Assembly (NCBI GenBank): GCA_001897535.1
Contig: MKTC01000040.1
Location: 186,001 to 250,000 of the forward strand
Source of the DNA: Bacteroidetes bacterium 37-13
GTDB lineage: Bacteria; Bacteroidota; Bacteroidia; Chitinophagales; LD1
DNA: 64,000 bases
Direction of reading: 5' to 3'
The notes below the pieces were generated by a model. The model ran no database searches. It had not been told where the DNA came from and saw only the letters and a list, made by a program, of their open reading frames with translations. A program made the translations under genes and the position numbers. How positions within the stretch are numbered: the first letter of the stretch is position 1; every line of letters begins with the position of its first letter. Positions 56,855 to 64,000 of the stretch are shown here, piece by piece.

Positions 56855-57709
56855 TTATGGTTGTGTAGGCTTTTCAATATTTTTCTTTTTTGGAACAAAA
56901 CCATACATCAAGCTAAGTTGTGGCGTGAAACCCAAAACAGGATGGTAACTCGTTCCTGCATCTAAGCGAAAACCTTTTACGGCTGTGCCTAAACCAAACG
57001 AAACACTAAATGGTGTGGTTTGCACGCCTGCTCTCAAGTTTAAATACTTAATCGGCCGATATTCTATGCCGCCTTTAAACTGCGGTTTGTGGTAAATATT
57101 TTGTTGGTATTCTATTGCCAATAAAACTTTTGGCGAAGGCTCGTAACCCAAGCCTAACTTCACAATAGTTGGTAGCCGCTCGTTAAAAACCTTATCCATT
57201 TTGTATGGAATGGGATTGTAAATATGCGCACCGAAAGTAAGCACTTTCCAAGGGCGGTATTGAAATCCGGCTTCTAAAGTGAAAATGTTTTTTTGCCCGT
57301 TTTCAAAAATAAAAAACCGCATGTAATCAAACTGAATGCCCATGCTGAATTTTTCACCGAATTTTCGGGCATAAGCCAAGCCAACTTTTGTTTCGTTGTA
57401 TAAACTGTAGCCGTAATAATTTACACTCAACCCAAAAGTGCCTATTTTAGGTGAAAACGGAACTGCAACGGCAGCATTAAAATTATTTGTTTTAGCTGAA
57501 ATAAATTTACGGTCGCTGTATATTCCAAAAGCAATTTCGTTCATAAAGCCTAATCCGGCTTGGTTGGTTGTAGTGCTAAAAACATCACTGAGCGTAATGG
57601 AAGCATCGCCCATAGAAGCAGCTCGCGCACCGGCAGTAAAGTTCTCGCCACCGGCAAAAGCATTGGCACTAAATACACACATTGCAAAGAGAATGTATAA
57701 CTGCTTCAT
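56855..57709 (-). CDS. PorV/PorQ-like outer-membrane beta-barrel protein
   Basis: About 284 residues with a signal peptide (MKQLYILFAMCVFSANAFA). The mature start, GGENFTAGARAASMGDASIT followed by FSTTTNQAGLGF, is the characteristic opening of PorV/PorQ and the related UPF0164 barrels of Bacteroidota; the remainder is alternating amphipathic strands. PorV shuttles T9SS cargo, PorQ anchors the sortase; this smaller protein may be either or an uncharacterised relative. ATG at 57707-57709 preferred over a frame start at 57733. Heads the unit with pssA, purS and rsmI. Confidence 0.75.
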   Translation of the reverse strand: MKQLYILFAMCVFSANAFAGGENFTAGARAASMGDASITLSDVFSTTTNQAGLGFMNEIAFGIYSDRKFISAKTNNFNAAVAVPFSPKIGTFGLSVNYYGYSLYNETKVGLAYARKFGEKFSMGIQFDYMRFFIFENGQKNIFTLEAGFQYRPWKVLTFGAHIYNPIPYKMDKVFNERLPTIVKLGLGYEPSPKVLLAIEYQQNIYHKPQFKGGIEYRPIKYLNLRAGVQTTPFSVSFGLGTAVKGFRLDAGTSYHPVLGFTPQLSLMYGFVPKKKNIEKPTQP

Positions 57710-57922
57710 ATTTTGCTGCAATAAAGCAAACAATTTTTAAGACTTAAAATAAACATATATAAAGAACTAATTTCAATAGGCAGATTTTAAGAATAAGGCT
57801 TTTTTCTGCTATGGAATTTGGGATTGCTGCAACTATCTTGTTATTCTTACCAACCGAAACGAACAGATATGACAGCCAATATTCTTTTACTTTTTACCAC
57901 CGCTCCGTTTAAATCCATTGCC

Positions 57923-58309
57923 ATGAAAATATTGCCAATTTTGATTTTTGTACTATTAAACTCCTGCACACCCGAAAAAATTTCCGTAAAAACAGGTGTT
58001 GAAGAAATCAGCTTTGGCGGTGGTGGCGGATTTACAGGAGAAATAAAAAATTATACGCTCACAGCAGATGGCAAGCTGTTTGAAAAAGAAAAGGAACTCA
58101 AAAAGATAGACAAAACGAAAACCTTAGAAATTTTTAATGAAGCCAAAGAACTGAAGGACTACAATTTCAATGAACCTGACAATATGTATTCCTTTATTGA
58201 AATAAAAACCAAAGAGAAAACAAACCGAATAGTTTGGGGCTTCGGCTCTGCAAAAATTGACATGGCAGTAATTCAGTTTAACAATAAAATAACATCACTC
58301 ATTCAATAA
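57923..58309 (+). CDS. Small lipoprotein, possibly an emfourin-like M4 peptidase inhibitor
   Basis: A 128-residue lipoprotein with lipobox LLNSC. The mature part begins with a glycine-rich strand (FGGGGGFTGEI), then TLTADGKLFEKEKEL, a helix (IDKTKTLEIFNEAKEL), a DNMYSFIEIKTKEK strand pair and a final helix. This order and length resemble emfourin-type inhibitors, which are encoded next to M4 metallopeptidases. The M4 peptidase gene starts eight bases after its stop. An ORF extension to 57818 adds 35 residues unlike a signal peptide, so the ATG at 57923 is used. Lipoprotein call is firm; inhibitor role is inference. Confidence 0.6.
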   Translation: MKILPILIFVLLNSCTPEKISVKTGVEEISFGGGGGFTGEIKNYTLTADGKLFEKEKELKKIDKTKTLEIFNEAKELKDYNFNEPDNMYSFIEIKTKEKTNRIVWGFGSAKIDMAVIQFNNKITSLIQ

Positions 58310-58317
58310 ATTACCAG

Positions 58318-61300
58318 ATGAACAAAATAATATCAATAGTTTCGGCTACCCTTTTGGCAATAGTTGTTTCTGCAAATTGTTTTGGACAAGGCAAACCAAT
58401 TTCTACACCTCAAAACTTCCAAAATCCATTCAATACCGGAGGAAAAAAAATTACAACACTTATTTCGGCTGCTCCGCAACAACAAACGCCTGTGGCCGAA
58501 AAAGAAAAACTTAAAATAGAAGTAGAAAAAGATGGTGTGTTTCACCGCAGCCTTTCAAAGTATAATATCAGCAGGGAATCGCTGACAGGCAATTTTAATT
58601 CTTATCTTAATTTAGATAAACAATATACCTTTAAGCAAATAAGTGAAAGAACCGATGATATAGGTTTTACCCATGTAAATTACCAACAATTATACCAAGG
58701 GATTCCTATTAGCGGTTGCTTGGTAATGCTCCATTTTAAAGATGGCAAAGCCAATTCCATTAACGGGCAAATTGCACAAAAACAAGAAATTGATATAGCG
58801 CAAAATATTGATGAAAAACAAGCCTATTCTATTGCGAAGGCATATATGAATGCCTCTGAATTACTAAATGAATACCCTATTAAATTAGTGATTGCTCCGA
58901 TACCAACCGAAAACGGCTTTGGTTACAAACTTGTCTATAAAGTGCGTATAGATGTAGCCAATCCATTACAAATGGCGAATGTGATGGTTGATGCTGCAAG
59001 CGGTGAAGTACTTAATAAAATTAGTTTAATAGCCCATGCAGATACTCCTGGAACAGCACAAACGCTTTACAGCGGAACTCAAAATATAATTTGCGACAGC
59101 TATAATGGCTATTATAGGTTACGGGATAATGGTAGAAAGATTGAAACTTATGATGCTACAAATGCACAACAAGGGGTAGATTTTACTAATAGTTCTACTA
59201 ATTGGGGTATTCCTCCTAAGTTGATATCTTTTACAATTACAAACGTATCTCAAAGTTGGTGGTACACTGCTTTTGCTGATGAACAACCTGACCTTTTTAT
59301 CAGTATAAAAGATGGCTCAAACAATATTGTTTACACATCGGGCTATTTAAATAATACATTTCCGTCTGTAACTTTCAACAACCTGAATATCTACCTCACG
59401 AACCCACCATATACAGTTGAAGTTTGGGATTACGATGCGGTGGGTGGAAACGATTTTGGGGGTAGCTACACTATATCTTCCAATGCAGGAACATTCAACT
59501 GGTCGGGCAACGGAAATAACGGATATTACTCTGTTTTCTTACAAAGTAATCCCGCGTTAGATGTTCATTGGGGAATGGAAAAAATATTCGATTTTTATTC
59601 AAGCGTTTTCAGCAGAAACAGCTATGACGGAAATGGAGGTATCATCAAACAATATTTGAACCCATCTATTATGCAGGGTAGTAATGCAAACAATGCCAAA
59701 GCTTTCCCACCTCCATACAACTTTATAGCTTATGGCATGGGCGATGGTAGCTTAATGAATCCGGTTGTTGGATTAGATATTGAAGGACATGAGTTTACTC
59801 ATTTAGTTGTTGCCAATAATGGAAAAGGAGGTTTAGATTATCAAGGAGAATCAGGTGCGTTAAATGAATCTTTTGCAGATATTTTTGGAACTTGTATTGA
59901 GTTTTACGCCAAACCTTCTACAGCTAATTGGACGCTGTTTGAAGATTTCACTCTAATACCCCCTTATTATACTCGGTCAATGTCCAATCCTAATAGTGGA
60001 TTGGAGGGCAAAGCAGATACTTACCAAGGTCAGTATTGGATAAACCCTTCAAACTTATCAGACGACAACGGTGGAGTTCACACTAATAGCGGTGTTCAAA
60101 ACTATTGGTTCTATCTGCTTTCACAGGGCGGTAGTGGAACAAACGATTTGGGAAATTCCTACTCTGTAACAGGCATAGGCATCAATCAGGCAAGGCAAAT
60201 CGTCTATCGCAATCTGATGAATTATTTAACTCCAAACTCCAACTACTTAGCGGCATATAACAGTTCTTTGCAAGCAGCAGAAGATTTATACGGAAATCCT
60301 TCCACACAATACAACGCAGTCCGTGCGGCTTGGTATGCGGTAGGCATTGGAAGTAATCCAAATACTTATTGCAGTGGTACAACTGTTTTAACTGCCAACA
60401 GTGGCACGGTAACTGACGGAAGCGGTTCTGCTAATTACAACAACAATTCAAATTGCAAATGGATTATTGCTCCCCCGGGTGCAACACAAATCACTTTAAA
60501 TTTCACTTCTTTTAATTTAGAAAACGGTTACGATACCGTGTTTGTTTATGGTGGAACCGATACAACAAGCACTCCATTAAAATACACAGGCACAACTTTA
60601 CCACCTCAAATACAAACGCCCGCAGGAATTGGGGCGTGTTTGGTAAAATTTAAAACTGATGCAAGCGTTACGGCAGGCGGCTGGTCGTTTAATTACACTT
60701 CTTCGGGCATTACTCCTGCCTGTAGTGGTGTTACACTCTTATCCACTCCGTCCGGCTCGTTTTCTGATGGTTCGGGCAGCAGTAATTATGGAAACAATCT
60801 TAATTGCTATTGGTATATTGCTCCACCTTGTGCCACATCGGTTACACTTTCTTTATCGCAATTCAATACAGAGCAAAATTATGACGGGATAATTGTGTAT
60901 GATGATATCTATGGCACCAATCAGTTGGCGGTTTATTCGGGAACTTCGCTACCTCCTTCTGTAACTTCCAACACGGGAACTATGCTTGTTTATTTTGTTT
61001 CGGACTATGCCAATACCTATCAGGGTTTCACGGCAAATTATACATCAACTGGTTCGGCTTATTGTTCAGGAACAACAACGCTTAATACTTCTGATTGGGG
61101 AACAATTACAGACGGAAGCGGAACAAACAATTATTGCAACAATATGGAATGTAGCTGGTTGATACAACCTCCGCAAGCTACAAGTGTAACACTTGAATTT
61201 AATTCGTTTGATTTGGAAGTTACTCCTGGAGGCAGTCAAACGCTTTATGATTATGTAGAAGTTTACAATGGCGTAAATGCCAATGCTCCTCTTTTGGGGA

Positions 61301-63192
61301 GATTTGCCGGAGCTAATATTCCTAATCCTGTAACTTCTACCGGAGGTAGCATGTTTGTCCGTTTTGTAACAGATGTAGCAGTTACAGCACAAGGCTTTTC
61401 GGCAACCTATACATCAACTACTAATCCGTATTGCAACGGCTTAACCACGCTTACTGCGCCAAGCGGTAATCTTTCTGATGGTAGCGGGTTCAATCAATAT
61501 GCAAACAATGCACAGTGCTCATGGTTAATTCAACCACCTAATGCTACGGCAATTACACTTTCTTTTGTAGATTTTAATACAGAACAAAATAAAGATGGAG
61601 TGGTAGTGTATGATGGAGCAAATAATTCGGCTTCAATACTTGGACGATTTTCAGGCAACAATATCCCTAATCCTATTACTACTACCGGAGGCAGCATGTT
61701 TATTGAGTTTGCATCTGATGCAACAATAAGAGGAGAGGGCTGGACTGCAAATTATACATCAACAATACCGGTAATAGCTCCTGTTGCTAATTTTAGTGCT
61801 AATAGCACAATATTATGTGCGGGGCAGTGTGTTGATTTTACAGATTATTCAACTAATACGCCTACAAGTTGGCTTTGGTCTTTTCCGGGTTCTTCTACTC
61901 CGACTTCTACCGATAAAAACCCAAGTAATATTTGCTATCCGAGCCCGGGAGTATATAATGTTCAGCTTGTGGCAACCAATAGTGCAGGAGGGAATACAAG
62001 AACTAATCATGGTTATATTACTGTAAATCCTACTCCGTCTATTCCGGTAGTTGCCGCCAACCCTTCAACTACAATATGCCAAGGTATCAATACAACATTA
62101 AGTGTATCAAATCCATGCAATGGGTGTAATTATACATGGCAGCCAAACGGCTCAACGGGGCAATCAATAAGCGTTAATCTCGCTAATGATTATACGGTGA
62201 TAGCAAGTAATAGTTGTGGACAATCCACCGCCACCACAACAGTTACAGTGAACCCTCAAGCTGTTGTTCCAATAATTGCCGCCAATCCATCAACAAATAT
62301 TTGTCAGGGAGAAACTACAGTTTTAAGTGTTTCTAATCCTTGTAGTGGTTGCGCTTATACGTGGCAGCCGATAGGAATATCAGGACAAACAATATCAACA
62401 AGCACTTCCGGTAACTATACGGCAACTGCTATCAATAGTTGTAGTCAGGCTATTTCGCAAATAGCGGCTGTTACGGTGTTGGAACAGCCCACAATTCCGA
62501 TAGTAACAGCTAACCCATCAGCAATTATTTGTCAAGGTAAATCTACAGTGTTAACAGTTTCTAATCCTTGTAGCGGCTGCAATTATGAATGGTCTCCATA
62601 TAGTTCAACAAGCATTTCTAAAACAGTAGATATTCCTGCGAATTATACAGTAACGGCAACGAATAGCTGTGGACAAATTGCTTCAGCCCCAACAACAGTT
62701 TTAGTTAAACCTTTACCTCCGCTACCCAATATTACGGTTAATGGAAATACCCTGTCTTCAAGCGCAGTAAGCGGCAACCAGTGGTACTTAAATGGCTCGC
62801 CTATTGGTGGAGCAGACCAGCAAATATTTATTGCACAACAATCGGGCGATTATCAGGTTATGGTAAAAGATGGAAATAATTGCCAAAGCCAATCAGGTGT
62901 TGTATCGGTTATGGTAACGGGAATTAAAAATGTTGAAACAAAATCTTTTGTTGCCGTATATCCCAACCCAACAACAGGAAATGTGAACATTCAGTTTTCA
63001 AAGGAGCAAAAGAATGTTGCGGTTGAACTATTTGATGTTGCAGGAAAGTTAGTGATGAATCAAGCATTGAATAATGTTTCTCCTAATGAAGTTCACTCAT
63101 TCAGTATTTCCGCTTTGCCAAATGGAATTTACCAGTTGCGGCTAAATGCAAACGGAGGTTTTAGCCATCATCGTTTGGTTTTGGCAAAATGA
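58318..63192 (+). CDS. T9SS-exported M4 (thermolysin-like) metallopeptidase with CUB, PKD and Ig-like domains
   Basis: A 1624-residue secreted protease. Order: signal peptide (1-23); FTP/PepSY propeptide (about 60-240); an inserted beta domain that reads like a pre-peptidase C-terminal fold (about 255-410, LFISIKDGSNNIVYTSG); M4 catalytic domain with zinc motif HEFTH (491-495) and third ligand in GALNESFADIF (Glu517); four CUB domains starting at about Cys685, Cys802, Cys916 and Cys1039; a PKD domain (about 1155-1235); three Ig-like repeats marked by (A)NPS.ICQG (about 1240, 1315, 1393); and a type A T9SS sorting domain (YPNPTTGNVNIQF onwards to LVLAK). Likely anchored on or released from the cell surface. 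Eight bases after the small lipoprotein gene. Confidence 0.93.
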   Translation: MNKIISIVSATLLAIVVSANCFGQGKPISTPQNFQNPFNTGGKKITTLISAAPQQQTPVAEKEKLKIEVEKDGVFHRSLSKYNISRESLTGNFNSYLNLDKQYTFKQISERTDDIGFTHVNYQQLYQGIPISGCLVMLHFKDGKANSINGQIAQKQEIDIAQNIDEKQAYSIAKAYMNASELLNEYPIKLVIAPIPTENGFGYKLVYKVRIDVANPLQMANVMVDAASGEVLNKISLIAHADTPGTAQTLYSGTQNIICDSYNGYYRLRDNGRKIETYDATNAQQGVDFTNSSTNWGIPPKLISFTITNVSQSWWYTAFADEQPDLFISIKDGSNNIVYTSGYLNNTFPSVTFNNLNIYLTNPPYTVEVWDYDAVGGNDFGGSYTISSNAGTFNWSGNGNNGYYSVFLQSNPALDVHWGMEKIFDFYSSVFSRNSYDGNGGIIKQYLNPSIMQGSNANNAKAFPPPYNFIAYGMGDGSLMNPVVGLDIEGHEFTHLVVANNGKGGLDYQGESGALNESFADIFGTCIEFYAKPSTANWTLFEDFTLIPPYYTRSMSNPNSGLEGKADTYQGQYWINPSNLSDDNGGVHTNSGVQNYWFYLLSQGGSGTNDLGNSYSVTGIGINQARQIVYRNLMNYLTPNSNYLAAYNSSLQAAEDLYGNPSTQYNAVRAAWYAVGIGSNPNTYCSGTTVLTANSGTVTDGSGSANYNNNSNCKWIIAPPGATQITLNFTSFNLENGYDTVFVYGGTDTTSTPLKYTGTTLPPQIQTPAGIGACLVKFKTDASVTAGGWSFNYTSSGITPACSGVTLLSTPSGSFSDGSGSSNYGNNLNCYWYIAPPCATSVTLSLSQFNTEQNYDGIIVYDDIYGTNQLAVYSGTSLPPSVTSNTGTMLVYFVSDYANTYQGFTANYTSTGSAYCSGTTTLNTSDWGTITDGSGTNNYCNNMECSWLIQPPQATSVTLEFNSFDLEVTPGGSQTLYDYVEVYNGVNANAPLLGRFAGANIPNPVTSTGGSMFVRFVTDVAVTAQGFSATYTSTTNPYCNGLTTLTAPSGNLSDGSGFNQYANNAQCSWLIQPPNATAITLSFVDFNTEQNKDGVVVYDGANNSASILGRFSGNNIPNPITTTGGSMFIEFASDATIRGEGWTANYTSTIPVIAPVANFSANSTILCAGQCVDFTDYSTNTPTSWLWSFPGSSTPTSTDKNPSNICYPSPGVYNVQLVATNSAGGNTRTNHGYITVNPTPSIPVVAANPSTTICQGINTTLSVSNPCNGCNYTWQPNGSTGQSISVNLANDYTVIASNSCGQSTATTTVTVNPQAVVPIIAANPSTNICQGETTVLSVSNPCSGCAYTWQPIGISGQTISTSTSGNYTATAINSCSQAISQIAAVTVLEQPTIPIVTANPSAIICQGKSTVLTVSNPCSGCNYEWSPYSSTSISKTVDIPANYTVTATNSCGQIASAPTTVLVKPLPPLPNITVNGNTLSSSAVSGNQWYLNGSPIGGADQQIFIAQQSGDYQVMVKDGNNCQSQSGVVSVMVTGIKNVETKSFVAVYPNPTTGNVNIQFSKEQKNVAVELFDVAGKLVMNQALNNVSPNEVHSFSISALPNGIYQLRLNANGGFSHHRLVLAK

Positions 63193-63203
63193 TTTTTTTC
63201 TTC

Positions 63204-63217
63204 ACAGAATTTTCTGT
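63204..63217. repeat. Short inverted repeat after the M4 peptidase gene
   Basis: ACAGAA-TT-TTCTGT is a perfect inverted repeat 12 bp after the stop codon. The loop is too small and no T tract follows, so it is unlikely to be a strong terminator. Confidence 0.3.
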
Positions 63218-63342
63218 AGGAAACTTTTATGGAGAGGGGACTTCTCAAAATAGATATTTGGGGAAGCCGCGATAAAGGGTTGGAATAAATTTACAATACC
63301 CTAAATTATTGTACTCATTACATTTCTATATCTTCGCCCGCC

Positions 63343-64000
63343 ATGAGCAAAGAAAATTCAACTAACCAGTTTCAGGAAATCATTTCACATTGCAAAGAAT
63401 ATGGTTTCATTTTTCCTTCTTCAGAAATTTATGAAGGATTAAGCGCTGTTTACGATTACGGACAAAACGGCATTGAACTTAAAAATAATTTACAGCAATA
63501 TTGGTGGAAAAGTATGGTGCAGTTGCACGAAAATATTGTGGGAATTGATGCCGCTATTTTTATGCACCCGAAAACATGGAAAGCCAGCGGACACGTAGAT
63601 GCTTTTATGGATCCTTTAATTGATAATAAAGACAGTAAAAAGCGCTATCGTGCAGATGTACTTATTGAAGATGCAATGGCAAAAATTGAGGAGAAAATTG
63701 AAAAAGAAGCAGAGAAAGCAGCGAAGAAATTTGGAGATAGTTTTAATAGGGAAATGTTTTTGCAAACTAACCCGAATGTGTTGCGAAACAAAGAGAAATT
63801 GAACGTAATTGAAACACGCTTTAAAAATGCTTTAGAAGAAAATAACCTCACAGAACTTCGCCAAATAATTATTGACCTTGAAATTGCCTGCCCAATTAGC
63901 GGAACAAAAAACTGGACAGAAGTTCGCCAATTTAATTTAATGTTTTCTACTGAAATAGGCAGTGTGGCTGATGAAGCCGGAACAATTTATTTGCGTCCAG
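63343..64000 (+). CDS. glyS: Glycyl-tRNA synthetase (homodimeric type), C-terminus cut by window edge
   Basis: The first ~219 residues of a class II synthetase of the single-chain (eukaryote/Gram-positive-like) type. It opens EIISHCKEYGFIFPSSEIYE and contains YDYGQNGIELKNNLQQYWWK, VGIDAAIFMHPKTWKASGHV, and NLMFSTEIG, the conserved N-terminal motif 1 region and GRS insert. Residues between about 100 and 160 are lysine/glutamate-rich. The remainder lies beyond the window. Confidence 0.96.
   Translation, partial: MSKENSTNQFQEIISHCKEYGFIFPSSEIYEGLSAVYDYGQNGIELKNNLQQYWWKSMVQLHENIVGIDAAIFMHPKTWKASGHVDAFMDPLIDNKDSKKRYRADVLIEDAMAKIEEKIEKEAEKAAKKFGDSFNREMFLQTNPNVLRNKEKLNVIETRFKNALEENNLTELRQIIIDLEIACPISGTKNWTEVRQFNLMFSTEIGSVADEAGTIYLRP

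Noticed and set aside
58318-63192. Internal repeats of the M4 peptidase gene as a mobile or CRISPR-like repeat array
   Set aside because: They are coding CUB and Ig-like domain duplications with diverged DNA and irregular spacing.

Overview
The window is chromosomal DNA of a member of the Bacteroidota. The evidence is an AT-rich composition, several promoters of the TTG / TAnnTTTG type, frequent GTG/TTG starts with weak Shine-Dalgarno signals, a type IX secretion (T9SS) sorting domain on a secreted peptidase, PASTA-tailed division PBP, a MraY with a long periplasmic insert, and Bacteroidota-only families (DUF6427- and DUF6913-like proteins). PurS with a separate PurQ, a mevalonate-pathway enzyme and meso-DAP-type MurE fit a Chitinophagales/Cytophagales-like lineage better than Flavobacteriia, but the class is an inference. 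No phage, IS element or CRISPR array was seen.

Layout. 1-9.4 kb: dnaK (cut by the left edge), divergent sensor kinase, lpxA plus an orphan ABC ATPase, a lipoprotein GH31 glycosidase, an FGE/SUMF1-fold protein and ftsK. 9.8-19.1 kb: division and cell-wall cluster mraZ-rsmH-ftsL-like-PBP-murE-mraY-murD-ftsW, with a three-copy 10-bp direct repeat upstream of mraZ that looks like the MraZ operator. The cluster stops after ftsW: murG, murC, ftsQ, ftsA and ftsZ are absent here and an AT-rich insert carries a frameshifted GwsS-like (grasp-with-spasm) SPASM peptide maturase. 20.5-26.7 kb: mvaD, a membrane TPR protein, a POT transporter, panC, aroE. 27.0-27.4 kb: a small gene encoding four copies of a GGYGDLFLK motif in 26-residue repeats, behind a promoter flanked by two perfect inverted repeats. 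27.5-31.4 kb: metH under a SAM-I riboswitch. 31.5-39.9 kb: a Kef-type antiporter, carA, a lone CcoP-like cytochrome, a sulfotransferase and a double AAA+ protein. 39.9-43.4 kb: glycan genes (methyltransferase, flippase, glycosyltransferase) and tRNA-Asp. 43.5-52 kb: accA-DUF6913-dapA, two tandem paralogous small proteins, lpxH with an operon running to purQ, and a thiolase. 52-57.7 kb: a DevBCA/MacAB-like exporter, then a convergent operon porV-like-pssA-purS-rsmI. 57.9-63.2 kb: a small lipoprotein, possibly an emfourin-like M4 inhibitor, directly before a 1624-residue T9SS-exported M4 metallopeptidase. The window ends inside glyS.

The most unusual items are the GGYGDLFLK repeat gene with its control region, the decayed GwsS relic in the broken division cluster, and the lipoprotein/M4 peptidase pair.
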